Shown here piece by piece: positions 1 to 7,590 of a stretch of DNA of 16,495 nucleotides; position 1 is the first letter of the stretch, and every line of letters starts with the position of its first letter. The DNA lies in NCBI GenBank assembly GCA_036803025.1, contig DAIRVC010000047.1, forward strand, positions 1 through 16,495, given 5' to 3'. The notes under the pieces are model-generated. The model did not search any database and had not been told where the DNA came from. It saw only the letters and a list, made by a program, of their open reading frames with translations. The position numbers were made by a program, and so were the translations under genes. The stretch is from DAIRVC01 sp036803025 (GTDB lineage Bacteria; Chloroflexota; Anaerolineae; Anaerolineales; E44-bin32).

Positions 1-13
1 CGGGTGAATCTGC

Positions 14-29
14 CATAATGCGGTATGCT
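14..29 (+). promoter_or_regulatory. candidate -10 region of the methyltransferase gene
   Basis: Two overlapping -10-like hexamers, CATAAT (14-19) and TATGCT (24-29), lie 30 to 46 nt before the ATG at 60. The sequence begins too close upstream to judge a -35 box. This is inferred from similarity to the clearer TATACT and TACAAT boxes before other genes here. Confidence 0.3.
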
Positions 30-59
30 GACGCCGGCCGGTAGGCCGCCCCTCAGGCT

Positions 60-1232
60 ATGGACCGCGCCCTAGAGACCATCCTGCGTTGCCCGGTCAG
101 CGGACTCGACCTGGCCTTCCTGGCGCCGCGCGATCTGGAAAGGCTTCGGTCGAGGATCCGTTCCGGCCGGCTGCGCCATCTCAACGGCGCACCGGTGCGC
201 CTCGACCTGGAGGAGGCGCTGGCCACGCCGGATGGCCGCTACGCCTACCCCGTGGTCGACGGAATCTTCGTCCTGCTGCCCGGTATGGCCATCGCCGACG
301 AATCGGCGCCTGCTCTGCCCGCCGAGGCGGATATCGACGCGGCCACCCAGGCGGTGATGCAGTTCTATGACGAAGTCGGCTGGAAGAAGGCGGACAGCGC
401 CACATACGCCGACGCGCGGCTCTTCGAGGATCTTCGGCCCGTCAGCCAGGAATACATCCACCGATGTCACCTGCGCTTGCGGCGGCATTTCCCGCAGCGG
501 GGCACCTACCTGCTTGACGCGGCTTCCGGGCCGATCCAATACGCAGAGTATCTGACCTACTCGGAGGGGTACGCGTGCCGCTTGTGCGTCGACGTGTCCT
601 ACGCCGCCCTGGTCGAAGCGAAACAGAAGCTGGGCGAACGCGGCGCCTACCTTCAGTGTGACCTCCAGCATCTGCCGCTGAAAGATGGGGTGGTCGATGG
701 TTTCGTTTCGCTGCACACCCTCTACCACGTCCCCGCCGCCGGACAACGCCGGGCGATCGTGGAGCTGCTGCGCGTGTTGAAGGAGGAAGGCCAGGGCGTC
801 GTGGTCTATTCGTGGGGAGAGCGCGCAGCGCTGATGCGGCTGCTGATGCCCAAGGCCGGCTGGCTGGGCGGCATACGCCAACGACTGCGCCGGGGCAGCC
901 GCACCAGCAACTCGGCGCCGCAGGCTGCGCCTGGTCCCTCAGCCGAGGCGGTGGTGAATGCAGCGGGGCCGAACGTCGACCCCGGCAGACGCCCGGGATT
1001 CTTCGCGCACGACTATGGCTGGTACCGGCGAGAGCTGGCGCCGCTCAGCCGGACAGATCTCGCCTGTTGGCGGAGCGTCAGTGTGCGCTTCCTGAGAAGA
1101 TTTATTCGCCCAGGCTTCCTGGGACGGCAGTTCCTACGGCTCCTATTCGGGCTCGAGAGTGCATTCCCGCGCTTCTTTGGCAGATATGGACAGTATCCGG
1201 CGCTGATCTTCAGAGGGCGGGGCGTCCGTTGA
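60..1232 (+). CDS. Trm112-like domain / class I SAM-dependent methyltransferase
   Basis: The 390-residue protein opens with a Trm112-like segment (about residues 7-75: ILRCPVSG, then YAYPVVDGIFVLLPG), often found in front of small-molecule methyltransferases. A class I SAM-binding fold follows: motif I LLDAASGPIQY (151-161), an acidic residue ending strand 2 (D178), CDLQHLPLKDGVVDGF (200-215), and the LYHVP helix of Methyltransf_11-type enzymes (221-225). An Ala/Pro-rich linker (about 280-312) leads to a basic, aromatic tail that may touch membrane or a lipid-like substrate. The usual GxG of motif I appears as AASG, as in many family members. The ATG at 60 has only a weak ribosome site, but the Trm112 segment starts right after it. 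The substrate cannot be read from the sequence; a quinone, lipid or natural-product methyl transfer is possible. No partner gene is adjacent. Confidence 0.8.
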   Translation: MDRALETILRCPVSGLDLAFLAPRDLERLRSRIRSGRLRHLNGAPVRLDLEEALATPDGRYAYPVVDGIFVLLPGMAIADESAPALPAEADIDAATQAVMQFYDEVGWKKADSATYADARLFEDLRPVSQEYIHRCHLRLRRHFPQRGTYLLDAASGPIQYAEYLTYSEGYACRLCVDVSYAALVEAKQKLGERGAYLQCDLQHLPLKDGVVDGFVSLHTLYHVPAAGQRRAIVELLRVLKEEGQGVVVYSWGERAALMRLLMPKAGWLGGIRQRLRRGSRTSNSAPQAAPGPSAEAVVNAAGPNVDPGRRPGFFAHDYGWYRRELAPLSRTDLACWRSVSVRFLRRFIRPGFLGRQFLRLLFGLESAFPRFFGRYGQYPALIFRGRGVR

Positions 1233-1236
1233 AGCC

Positions 1237-1266
1237 GGGAGGCGCCGCTCTGCCCAGCCGCCTCTC
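1237..1266 (+). terminator. weak hairpin after the methyltransferase gene
   Basis: GGGAGGCG (1237-1244) pairs with CGCCTCTC (1259-1266) with one G-T pair and a 14-nt loop, starting 5 nt after the stop codon. There is no T-tract, so its role as a terminator is uncertain. Confidence 0.3.
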
Positions 1267-1301
1267 GCAGCGACGATGGACCTCAATCCCGGCGGCGCGT
1301 G

Positions 1302-1307
1302 TACAAT
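1302..1307 (+). promoter_or_regulatory. candidate -10 box of the MFS transporter gene
   Basis: TACAAT lies 34 nt before the chosen ATG at 1342. A weak -35 candidate, TGGACC (1277-1282), sits 19 nt upstream. The box lies inside the longer open frame that starts at 1276, which supports the shorter protein. Confidence 0.45.
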
Positions 1308-1341
1308 GCGCCTCTGGTCCACATCCCCGCGGAGGCTTGCG

Positions 1342-2541
1342 ATGACCCGCTTCCCGTACGGCAAGACATTCCTGCTCGGCTTCGGCTTTTTCGGCATCAG
1401 CATCATCTGGCCCCTGTTCAACAGCCTGATCCCGCCCATGCTCGAAGACCTCGGGCTGTCGGCCCTGATAGTCGGATTCATCCTGACCTGGGACAACATC
1501 ATCAACATGTTCTTCCAGCCCTGGGTCGGCAGCCGATCCGACCGCACCCGTACGCGCTTCGGCCGGCGCAAGCCCTGGCTGATGATCGGCGCGCCGCTGG
1601 CGGCGCTCTTCTTCATCCTGGTCCCCTTTGTGCGCGACAACTTCATCCTGATCGCATTGGCCATCCTGGGCACCAACATCGGCATGGCCCTGTTCCGCTC
1701 GCCGACAATCGCCTATTTGGGCGATCTCTTCCGCCCCGAGGATCGCAGCAAGGCCAACGGCGTGATTAACCTGATGGGCGGGCTGGGCGGCGCGGCGGCC
1801 TTGTTCGGCGGCGGCGCCCTGTACCGCCTCGGCGTGCCGCTGCCCTTCATCGTCGGCGCCGGGGTGATGCTGGCGGCGATCGCCCTGCTGCTGATCGTTA
1901 TTCGCGAGCCGCAGACGGCGGTGCCGGCCGCGGCCAGCCGGGCCGAACCGGGCGTGATCGAGAATCTCCGCCAGCTGGCCAGCGGGCCGGACAAGAGCGG
2001 CTTGTGGCTGCTGGGTGCCATCTTCAGCTGGTTCGTCGGCTGGAACGCGATGGAGGCGTTCTTCACGCTCTACGTACGCAACGTCCTCGGCATCGAGGTC
2101 GGCCGGGGGACGCAGATGCTGACCGCCTTTGCTGCGACCCTCATCCTGTTCTCGATCCCGAGCGGGTTGATCGCCACGCGGGTAGGTCGGCGCCCGACCA
2201 TCCTGGTGGGGATCGCCGGGATGTTGATTGGCCTGATCGCCGGATTCTTCCTGCGCCAGCCGACGCCGCTTCTGATTCTGCTGGCCTTGATGGGCGCCTT
2301 CTGGGCGCTGATCAATATCAACTCACTGCCGATGGTCTACGACCTGGGCGGCAGCGACCGGATCGGGGCCTTCACCGGCCTGTACTACTTCTCGTCCTCT
2401 GCGGCGGCAATCACCGGCCCGATTCTGGCCGGCCAGCTGATCGACCTGACCGATCATGCCGCCATCTGGGCCTTCAGTGCGCTGTTCATGGTGCTGGCCG
2501 GCCTGTGCATGTGGATGGTCCGGCCCCGCCCGGCGGCCTGA
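1342..2541 (+). CDS. MFS transporter, SLC45/GPH-like
   Basis: This 399-residue polytopic protein has about 12 predicted membrane helices, the usual number for the major facilitator superfamily. The loop between helices 2 and 3 carries GSRSDRTRTRFGRRKPW, the MFS signature in the form typical of SLC45/sucrose-type and GPH sugar carriers (G-x-x-SDR-x-x-x-R-x-GRR-x-P). The equivalent loop in the second half has a reduced version (TRVGRRP). The start is set at the ATG at 1342 because GGAGG (1331-1335) sits 6 nt before it and a -10-like TACAAT lies upstream; the frame is open back to 1276. A sugar or glycoside is the likeliest substrate from family resemblance, but none can be assigned. It is probably cotranscribed with the small membrane protein that starts 28 nt downstream. 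Confidence 0.85.
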   Translation: MTRFPYGKTFLLGFGFFGISIIWPLFNSLIPPMLEDLGLSALIVGFILTWDNIINMFFQPWVGSRSDRTRTRFGRRKPWLMIGAPLAALFFILVPFVRDNFILIALAILGTNIGMALFRSPTIAYLGDLFRPEDRSKANGVINLMGGLGGAAALFGGGALYRLGVPLPFIVGAGVMLAAIALLLIVIREPQTAVPAAASRAEPGVIENLRQLASGPDKSGLWLLGAIFSWFVGWNAMEAFFTLYVRNVLGIEVGRGTQMLTAFAATLILFSIPSGLIATRVGRRPTILVGIAGMLIGLIAGFFLRQPTPLLILLALMGAFWALININSLPMVYDLGGSDRIGAFTGLYYFSSSAAAITGPILAGQLIDLTDHAAIWAFSALFMVLAGLCMWMVRPRPAA

Positions 2542-2569
2542 CCGGCGCACGAGTCTGCTGGAGGGAATG

Positions 2570-3088
2570 ATGACCGCTGTCCTGGGCGCTCTGGTCGGCC
2601 TGGCGCTGCTTGTGCTGGGCCGCAAGCTGTACTGGTTGTTCGTGGGCGGGATCGGCTTCGTCGCCGCGCTGGGCCTGGCGACCCGCTTGATGGGCACGAT
2701 GCCGGAGTGGCTACAGATCCTGGTGGCGGTGGCCGCCGGGCTGGTCGGTGCGCTGCTGGCCGTGCTGGTGCAGAAGGTGGCGATCGGGCTGGCCGGCTTC
2801 GTCGGGGGCGGATTGATCCTGGCCCTGGGCCTGGAAATGTTCGGGGTGGATCTGACCGGCCTGTGGTGGCTGGCGGCCTTTATCGTCGGCGGGTTGATCG
2901 GGTCCTATGTCGTCTCGGCCGCGTTCGACTGGGCGCTGATCCTGATTTCCACGCTGGCGGGGGCCTTCCTGATCGTTGATGCGCTTACGCTGAACAGCGG
3001 GCTGGAAATCGCCATCTTCGTGGTGGCGGCTGTGATCGGGATCGCGGTGCAGGCAACGCTCAAGCGCAAAGACAAGCACGACAGCTAG
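2570..3088 (+). CDS. DUF4203-type multi-helix membrane protein
   Basis: This 172-residue protein is almost entirely hydrophobic, with about seven Gly/Ala-rich membrane segments (about 2-17, 20-40, 46-66, 68-90, 97-118, 119-139 and 144-163) and a short charged tail (KRKDKHDS). The pattern fits the DUF4203/TM7SF3-like family of unknown function. The frame is open from 2456, inside the transporter gene, but the Arg/Pro-rich part before the Met pair is shadow coding. GGAGG (2560-2564) lies 5 nt before the ATG at 2570; the ATG at 2567 is the alternative, adding one residue. It is probably translated from the transporter mRNA. The sequence does not show what it does. Confidence 0.75.
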   Translation: MTAVLGALVGLALLVLGRKLYWLFVGGIGFVAALGLATRLMGTMPEWLQILVAVAAGLVGALLAVLVQKVAIGLAGFVGGGLILALGLEMFGVDLTGLWWLAAFIVGGLIGSYVVSAAFDWALILISTLAGAFLIVDALTLNSGLEIAIFVVAAVIGIAVQATLKRKDKHDS

Positions 3089-3102
3089 GCTGCAGGCGCG
3101 TC

Positions 3103-3139
3103 GGCCGGCCCCCGAGTGACTCACCTGCGGGGGCCGGCC
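3103..3139. terminator. bidirectional terminator-like inverted repeat
   Basis: GGCCGGCCCCC (3103-3113) is a perfect 11-bp inverted match to GGGGGCCGGCC (3129-3139), with a 15-nt loop. It lies exactly between two convergent genes, 14 nt after one stop and 6 nt from the other. There is no T-tract on either side, so termination is inferred from stem strength and position. Confidence 0.6.
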
Positions 3140-3145
3140 GCCCTG

Positions 3146-4399
3146 TCAGGGTGCGATGACCGTCCCGGCCTGGATCACGGCGTTCTTCGGGACGACGACG
3201 ATCCCCTCCCGCACCGTCCAGTTCTCGGCATCCATCTCGACGCCGGCGGGGAAAGCCTCGATGCGGACGTTCGGGCCGATGCGAGCGTTCTTATCGATGA
3301 TCGCGCCGGAGATGCGAGCGCCGCGGCCGATGCCGATGGGCGGCACATCCGGATCGGCGGGGGGCCCCTCAGCCTCGTAGTAATCGGCGCCCATGATCAC
3401 CGCCCGCCTGATGATCACGTCCTCGCCGATCATGCTGCGGATGCCCACGATCGAATCGCGGATCTCGGCCCCCTCGACGATACAGCCTTCGCACAGCAGC
3501 ACGTTATCCAGCTGGACGTCGTGAATGCGCGAGCCGGGCAGGAAGCGCGGATGCGTGTACATCGGGCGGATCGGGTCGTGGAAGCTGTACGGCGGGTTGG
3601 GTTGCGTCAACGCCAGGTTGGCCTCGTAGAAGGAGCGGATCGTTCCGATGTCCTCCCAGTAGCCGTCGAAGGCGTAGCCGTACACGCGGTGGCTGCGGAT
3701 GGCGGCCGGGAGTACGTCCCCGCCGAAATCGTCGTGGTCGGAACGAAGCAGGTCGACCAGCACGTCGGTGCGAAACAGATAGATGCCCATCGAGCCCAGG
3801 TACGGCAGCTGCGCATCCGCCCGGCGGGCGAAGTCCGCGCCGATCTCGGCTGGGCGCGGCTTCTCCAGGAAGGCCGTAATGCGCCCCTCCGAGGAGAGCT
3901 GCAGGATGCCGAAGCGGTGGACGTCGTGCGCGCCGACCGCTTTGACGGCCACGGTGACGTCGGCCTGCCGCTCGCGGTGGAAAGCAACCATGGCGGCGTA
4001 GTCCATGCGGTACAGGTGGTCGCCGGCCAGGATGAGCACATCCGAGGCGCCGGTGACCTGAATCTCGAACAGCTGCTTGCGCACCGCGTCGGCCGTCCCC
4101 TGGTACCAATCGATGCTGGAGAAGGTCTGCTCGGCAGCCAGGATCTGCACCCAGCCGGGGCGAAAGACGTCGAAGTTGTAGGTGTGCGAGATATGGCGGT
4201 GCAGGGAGACCGAGTTGAACTGGGTCAGGATAGCGATCTGGTAGATGCCCGAGTTGAGGCAGTTGCTGAGCGGGATGTCGATCAGGCGGTACTTGCCCCC
4301 GATCGGGACGGCCGGCTTGGCGCGTTGCTGCGTCAGAGGCCACAAGCGCGTGCCGCGCCCGCCACCAAGGATGACGCCGAGGACCTCCTGGACCGGCAT
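3146..4399 (-). CDS. glgC: glucose-1-phosphate adenylyltransferase (ADP-glucose pyrophosphorylase)
   Basis: The enzyme makes ADP-glucose from ATP and glucose 1-phosphate, the committed step of bacterial glycogen synthesis, in the cytoplasm. The 417-residue protein is of normal family length. The nucleotide-binding loop LGGGRGTRLWPLT (11-23) is followed by KPAVPIGGKYRLIDIP (28-43), WYQGTADAVRK (98-108), the catalytic Asp in AGDHLYRMDY (D127), and the glucose-1-phosphate lysine in FLEKPR (K180). Residues from about 290 to the end form the left-handed beta-helix seen in this family. The ATG at 4399 follows a GGGGAGG ribosome site. The sequence is close to the plant and cyanobacterial type (WYQGTADA). 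No other glycogen gene is adjacent. A TACAAT box 37 nt upstream suggests its own promoter. Confidence 0.95.
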   Translation of the reverse strand: MPVQEVLGVILGGGRGTRLWPLTQQRAKPAVPIGGKYRLIDIPLSNCLNSGIYQIAILTQFNSVSLHRHISHTYNFDVFRPGWVQILAAEQTFSSIDWYQGTADAVRKQLFEIQVTGASDVLILAGDHLYRMDYAAMVAFHRERQADVTVAVKAVGAHDVHRFGILQLSSEGRITAFLEKPRPAEIGADFARRADAQLPYLGSMGIYLFRTDVLVDLLRSDHDDFGGDVLPAAIRSHRVYGYAFDGYWEDIGTIRSFYEANLALTQPNPPYSFHDPIRPMYTHPRFLPGSRIHDVQLDNVLLCEGCIVEGAEIRDSIVGIRSMIGEDVIIRRAVIMGADYYEAEGPPADPDVPPIGIGRGARISGAIIDKNARIGPNVRIEAFPAGVEMDAENWTVREGIVVVPKNAVIQAGTVIAP

Positions 4400-4436
4400 G
4401 TCAGCCTCCCCGTGCGCAGGAGTCGCGCCAATCGGG

Positions 4437-4442
4437 ATTGTA
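4437..4442 (-). promoter_or_regulatory. candidate -10 box of glgC
   Basis: On the minus strand this reads TACAAT, 37 nt before the glgC ATG, in the 66-bp gap after the DUF92 gene. No good -35 match is visible. Confidence 0.45.
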
Positions 4443-4465
4443 GCCCCGATCGGCCGGGCCGGCCG

Positions 4466-5260
4466 TCACCCGACGGTCGCGATCAGGAGCGCCGCTCCCG
4501 CCCCGAAGAGCGAGGCGGCGAAGTTGACGGCGTCGTTCCCCAGCCAATGCCAGCCGCGCACCGGCTGTGTGTGCGCTCCGCATGCATGCAGGGGATGGCG
4601 CTCGGTTTCCTTCAGGCAGGCCGGACACCAGAACATCGCCTGGATGGTCGCACCCAGCAGGCTGTCGAACAGGGAGCCCGCCAACCCGCCGGCCCAGGCG
4701 GCGGCAGCCATGAACCAATCCCCGGTCAGCAGACCGGCGGTCGCTCCGATGACGGCCGAGCCGGCCGCTGCCGCCAGCGTCCCCTGGAGGCTGACCCCGC
4801 CGGAGGTGCCCGGGTCGACACTGGCGCCGGTCGTGATCAGGCGCGGGCGGACGCGGGATAGGATCCCCAGCTCGGTCGCCCAGGTATCGGCATTGACAGC
4901 CGCCAGGGCGCCCGCCAGGCCGACCAACCAGAACGGTTCACGCGTCAGCCCGTAGCCGATCGAGAGGGCCGACGCCAGCCCGCCGTTGGCCATGACCTGG
5001 CCGATATCGCGACGTGATCCCTTGGAGAATGTGGCGGCCGCGCCGGTCTTGCGGCTGTGGCCCACGCGTGACAGTCCGCTGGAGGAGACAAAGAACAGGC
5101 TCAGCAGTATCGCCGGCACCCAGCCGCCGATCCCGAACGTCAGGGTGCCCACGAGGACGGCACCGGCCGCGCCGCTGGCTGACAGGGAGCCCAGACGGTA
5201 GGCAGCGGCGGCGATCGCCACGGCCAAGGCCGCCCCGAGCGCAAGCTGCGGGAGGGTCAC
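4466..5260 (-). CDS. DUF92 family membrane protein (VTE6/TMEM19-like)
   Basis: This 264-residue integral membrane protein has the conserved DUF92 blocks: HSRKTGAAATFSKGSRRDIGQV (beginning at residue 68), NADTWATELG (123-132), PGTSGGVS (150-157), AGSLFDSLLGATIQ (194-207) and GNDAVNF (241-247). In plants and cyanobacteria the family includes VTE6, which phosphorylates phytyl phosphate for tocopherol salvage; the bacterial role outside phototrophs is not established. Residues 212-230 (CPAC, then a Cys and His residues) form a possible metal-binding loop between late helices. The start is a GTG at 5260, preceded by GGGGAGG at good spacing. Three DnaA-box-like repeats lie in its leader. By homology a polyprenyl or alkyl phosphate kinase is possible, but no substrate is proven. 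Confidence 0.85.
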   Translation of the reverse strand: MTLPQLALGAALAVAIAAAAYRLGSLSASGAAGAVLVGTLTFGIGGWVPAILLSLFFVSSSGLSRVGHSRKTGAAATFSKGSRRDIGQVMANGGLASALSIGYGLTREPFWLVGLAGALAAVNADTWATELGILSRVRPRLITTGASVDPGTSGGVSLQGTLAAAAGSAVIGATAGLLTGDWFMAAAAWAGGLAGSLFDSLLGATIQAMFWCPACLKETERHPLHACGAHTQPVRGWHWLGNDAVNFAASLFGAGAALLIATVG

Positions 5261-5277
5261 GAATTCCTCCCCAGCGG

Positions 5278-5310
5278 CCTGTGGATAACGCCTGTGAATC
5301 CTGTGGATAT
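5278..5310. repeat. three CCTGTGRAT direct repeats resembling DnaA boxes
   Basis: CCTGTGGAT (5278-5286), CCTGTGAAT (5291-5299) and CCTGTGGAT (5300-5308) are direct repeats with 13-bp and 9-bp periods. The first continues to TGTGGATAA (5280-5288), a perfect complement of the DnaA box TTATCCACA; TGTGGATAT (5302-5310) differs from it at one position. They lie 18 to 50 nt before the DUF92 start codon. Binding by DnaA is inferred from the motif only. Confidence 0.55.
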
Positions 5311-5356
5311 CTGGGGAGAGGCGGGGGAGAACCTGCTTGAACGCCGGTCGCCCATG

Positions 5357-6340
5357 CTAGAAGAATTCCCCCTGGGCGGCGAGCAGGCCAGAGACTTTCC
5401 CGGGCAGGAGCAGGGTGCTTGCCGGCTCGGCTGCGCCGGCGGCCAGGAGGAGCAGGACCGCGCCCCACATGAGCAGGCCGGTCAGGATGGCGACTCCCCA
5501 CAACATATAAGCCAAAGGTCGGTCGGCCTCTCGGCGGAACAGCCACACGCCGGCGGCCAGGTCTGCCAGCCAGCATAAGCCGGCGATCAAAGGCAACAGG
5601 AGCAGCCGCCCGGGAGGCGCCAGGGCGGCCGGTTGCCCGCCGGGCAGGAATCCAAACGGCACTCCGCCGGCCGGGAGCGATGGAGCGCGCACCGCCAGGT
5701 AGACCAGCAGCAGCAAAGGCAGAGCCAGCCCAAGCGAGATCAAGACTCGTGCCGCGGGCGCCTCCCAGACGCGCCCGAACAGGAAATCCGGACGTTGTGA
5801 GCGAGCAGGGACGCGCTCCAGCGAACCCAGGCGCACCGAGTTGGTGAACGCTTCCAGGAACGAGTCGACCTTGGGGGGAGAAATAGCCAGCGTGCGGTCG
5901 CCGGTCCGCAGCAGGACCATTCCGGACTTCCCCGTCGTGGCGAAGAACTCGACCGGTCCGAGCCCGTCGGTCTGGCGCCGGCCGACGACGCAGCCGGGCC
6001 ACCACAGGCCGCGCGGCGACCTCAGCTCCCCTGACCAATGGGTGGCCAGCTGCGGCCGGGCAAGGTCGGCCAAGGGGATCTGCTCGAAGGCCAGCCCCCA
6101 GGTGAGGGTGAAGGCGTCACGGTCCAGGCGGTAGCGGGCGGTCAGCAATCCATACAACCGGTAGGCAACCAGCAGCGCCAGGGGGAGGCCGAGAAGCGGG
6201 AGCACCACCCAGAGCACGACCCAGGGGGTGACGGCGGCCGTGCTCAACCGGGCGAGCGAGAATCCGATCGCCCCGAGCAGGGTGAGCAGGAACAGGCTGC
6301 CCAGGAGCAGGCCGAGTCGGCGGCGGGGGACGAAGGTCAT
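5357..6340 (-). CDS. membrane protein with a bacterial PH-like domain
   Basis: The 327-residue protein has two N-terminal membrane helices (about 10-30 and 40-63), a soluble beta-rich domain (about 66-172) and three more helices (about 198-217, 245-268 and 276-301). The soluble part (YRLDRDAFTLTWG, PGCVVGRRQTDG, VLLRTGDRTLAISPPKVDSF) matches the style of bacterial pleckstrin-homology domains, ending with the typical PPxxDxFL helix. Such proteins are envelope-associated and mostly uncharacterised; the ligand is unknown. The ATG at 6340 lacks a clear ribosome site, but a TATACT box lies 47 nt upstream. It is on the same strand as ilvE upstream and the DUF92 gene downstream, with gaps of 66 and 96 bp, so separate transcription is plausible. 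Confidence 0.7.
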   Translation of the reverse strand: MTFVPRRRLGLLLGSLFLLTLLGAIGFSLARLSTAAVTPWVVLWVVLPLLGLPLALLVAYRLYGLLTARYRLDRDAFTLTWGLAFEQIPLADLARPQLATHWSGELRSPRGLWWPGCVVGRRQTDGLGPVEFFATTGKSGMVLLRTGDRTLAISPPKVDSFLEAFTNSVRLGSLERVPARSQRPDFLFGRVWEAPAARVLISLGLALPLLLLVYLAVRAPSLPAGGVPFGFLPGGQPAALAPPGRLLLLPLIAGLCWLADLAAGVWLFRREADRPLAYMLWGVAILTGLLMWGAVLLLLAAGAAEPASTLLLPGKVSGLLAAQGEFF

Positions 6341-6387
6341 CGGAATCGCAGGCGGGGGCGGCGACCCGCACGGCCGCGCCCCCGCCC

Positions 6388-6395
6388 AGTATACT
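6388..6395 (-). promoter_or_regulatory. candidate -10 box (palindrome AGTATACT) of the PH-domain gene
   Basis: AGTATACT is an exact palindrome, so TATACT occurs on both strands. On the minus strand it lies about 47 nt before the ATG at 6340. A plus-strand transcript from it would run antisense into ilvE. Confidence 0.5.
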
Positions 6396-6406
6396 CGCCC
6401 AATGCG

Positions 6407-7348
6407 TCAGTCGGCTGCAGCGCGCTCGGCGATGTAGACCGGCTCGTTCCAGTGCCGGTATTGGGGCAGCCGGCCGCGCACGGCGTCGTCGTACAGTGCG
6501 CGCAGCTGCTCGGTCACCGGCCCGATGCTGCCATCGCCGATGGCGCGGAAGTCGACGCGCGTGACCGGGGCGACGGCGGCGGCGGTCCCGGTCAGGAACA
6601 GTTCATCGCACAGGTACACCTCGGTGCGGTCGATCGGGCGCTCCACCGTCTCCAGCCCCAATTCCTGGCGGGCCAGGGTCACGATGGTCCGGCGCGTGAT
6701 GCCCTCCAGGATGTTGTCGGTCACCGGCGGGGTGATGAGCGCGCCGTCGCGCACGATGAAGACGTTCATGGCGCTGCCTTCGGAGAGGTGGCCTTCCTGG
6801 TTGAGGACCAGGGCCTCGTCGAAGCCGGCCTGGTGCGCATCGGTCTTGATGAGGGCCGAGTTGACGTAGGCGCCGCTGATCTTGCCGCGGGCAGGGATGG
6901 CGTTGTCGTCGATCCGCCGCCAGGCTGAGAAGGTGACGTGGGCTTCGTCGTGCTCGAGGTAGCGCGTGAAGGGGATGGAGAAGATGGTCAGCTCGGCGTG
7001 CAGGTCATGCAGGCGGACGCCGATGATCTCGTCGGATTTGTAGGCCAGCGGGCGGATGTAGCAGTCCTGGCGGAGACCCTCGGCCCGCAGCACGGCCACG
7101 GTCAGGTCGCGCAGTTTCTCGGGTGTCATGTCGAGATCCATGCGCAGCAGGCGGGCCGAATTGAGGAACCGCCGGAAGTGGTCAAGCGGGCGAAAGACGA
7201 AGAGTTGTTCGTCGTCGCTGTTCCAGTAGCCGCGAAGGCCTCCGAATGCACCCGTACCGTAATTCAGGGCATGCGTCATCACCCCCACTTTGGCTTCCGA
7301 GTAGGGGACGATCTTTCCCTTGAAGTACGCGTACTTGGGCAGGCTCAC
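6407..7348 (-). CDS. ilvE: branched-chain amino acid aminotransferase (class IV)
   Basis: This cytoplasmic PLP enzyme swaps the amino group between glutamate and the 2-oxo acids of Leu, Ile and Val. The 313-residue protein has the class IV fold: YGTGAFGGLRGY (30-41), the region YIRPLAYKSDEIIGV (97-111), the PLP lysine in ARGKISGAYVNS (K156), EGSAMNVFIV (190-199) and LTGTAAAVAPV (252-262), all typical of IlvE rather than D-amino-acid transaminase or PabC. Translation starts at the GTG at 7348; AAGGAGG lies about 10 nt upstream, slightly far but strong. A good sigma-70-type promoter precedes an 80-nt leader that holds two direct copies of GCCCACGT. No other ilv or leu gene is present, so it is probably monocistronic. 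Confidence 0.93.
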   Translation of the reverse strand: MSLPKYAYFKGKIVPYSEAKVGVMTHALNYGTGAFGGLRGYWNSDDEQLFVFRPLDHFRRFLNSARLLRMDLDMTPEKLRDLTVAVLRAEGLRQDCYIRPLAYKSDEIIGVRLHDLHAELTIFSIPFTRYLEHDEAHVTFSAWRRIDDNAIPARGKISGAYVNSALIKTDAHQAGFDEALVLNQEGHLSEGSAMNVFIVRDGALITPPVTDNILEGITRRTIVTLARQELGLETVERPIDRTEVYLCDELFLTGTAAAVAPVTRVDFRAIGDGSIGPVTEQLRALYDDAVRGRLPQYRHWNEPVYIAERAAAD

Positions 7349-7425
7349 GGGGGAGTACCTCCTTGCCAGGCACGTGGGCTCGTCCGGGACGACGTGGGCA
7401 TTAAACCGGGAGGTCCTGGCAGTTG

Positions 7426-7455
7426 ATTATAGGGCCGGCCTCGATGGGCTGACAA
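7426..7455 (-). promoter_or_regulatory. sigma-70-type promoter of ilvE
   Basis: On the minus strand TTGTCA (7450-7455) is separated by 18 nt from TATAAT (7426-7431). This is the best -35/-10 pair in the window. It lies 77 nt before the ilvE GTG. Confidence 0.65.
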
Positions 7456-7539
7456 GGCACGCCACGCCCACGCCTGACCTATGAATTGGACCCATCCGGC
7501 GCTTGCTTGTGGGAGGCCGCACAAGGACGGCGCGAAAAC

Positions 7540-7570
7540 GGGGCCGCCCCCCGCAAGCCGGGGCGGCCCC
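7540..7570 (-). terminator. intrinsic terminator of dnaK
   Basis: GGGGCCGCCCC (7540-7550) and GGGGCGGCCCC (7560-7570) form a perfect 11-bp stem with a 9-nt loop, 20 nt past the dnaK stop. On the minus strand the stem is followed by a short T-run (CGTTTTCG), so it reads as a rho-independent terminator for dnaK. Confidence 0.8.
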
Positions 7571-7590
7571 GCTACAGGGGAGCCGGGAAC

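Noticed and set aside
72..881. A 269-codon minus-strand open frame inside the methyltransferase gene
   Set aside because: The plus-strand frame carries Trm112-like and SAM-binding motifs; the minus frame has none.
1276..1341. An N-terminal extension of the MFS transporter
   Set aside because: A GGAGG ribosome site and a -10-like box lie inside this stretch, and MFS homologues normally begin close to the first helix.
3116..4861. A 581-codon plus-strand open frame covering glgC and part of the DUF92 gene
   Set aside because: It is antisense to two well-recognised genes, with a low-complexity Arg/Asp/Val-rich composition and no family resemblance. Long antisense frames are expected in GC-rich DNA.
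5278..5310. An origin of replication suggested by the DnaA-like boxes
   Set aside because: There is no dnaA, dnaN or AT-rich unwinding segment nearby; only three boxes are present and the area is GC-rich. A regulatory role is more plausible.
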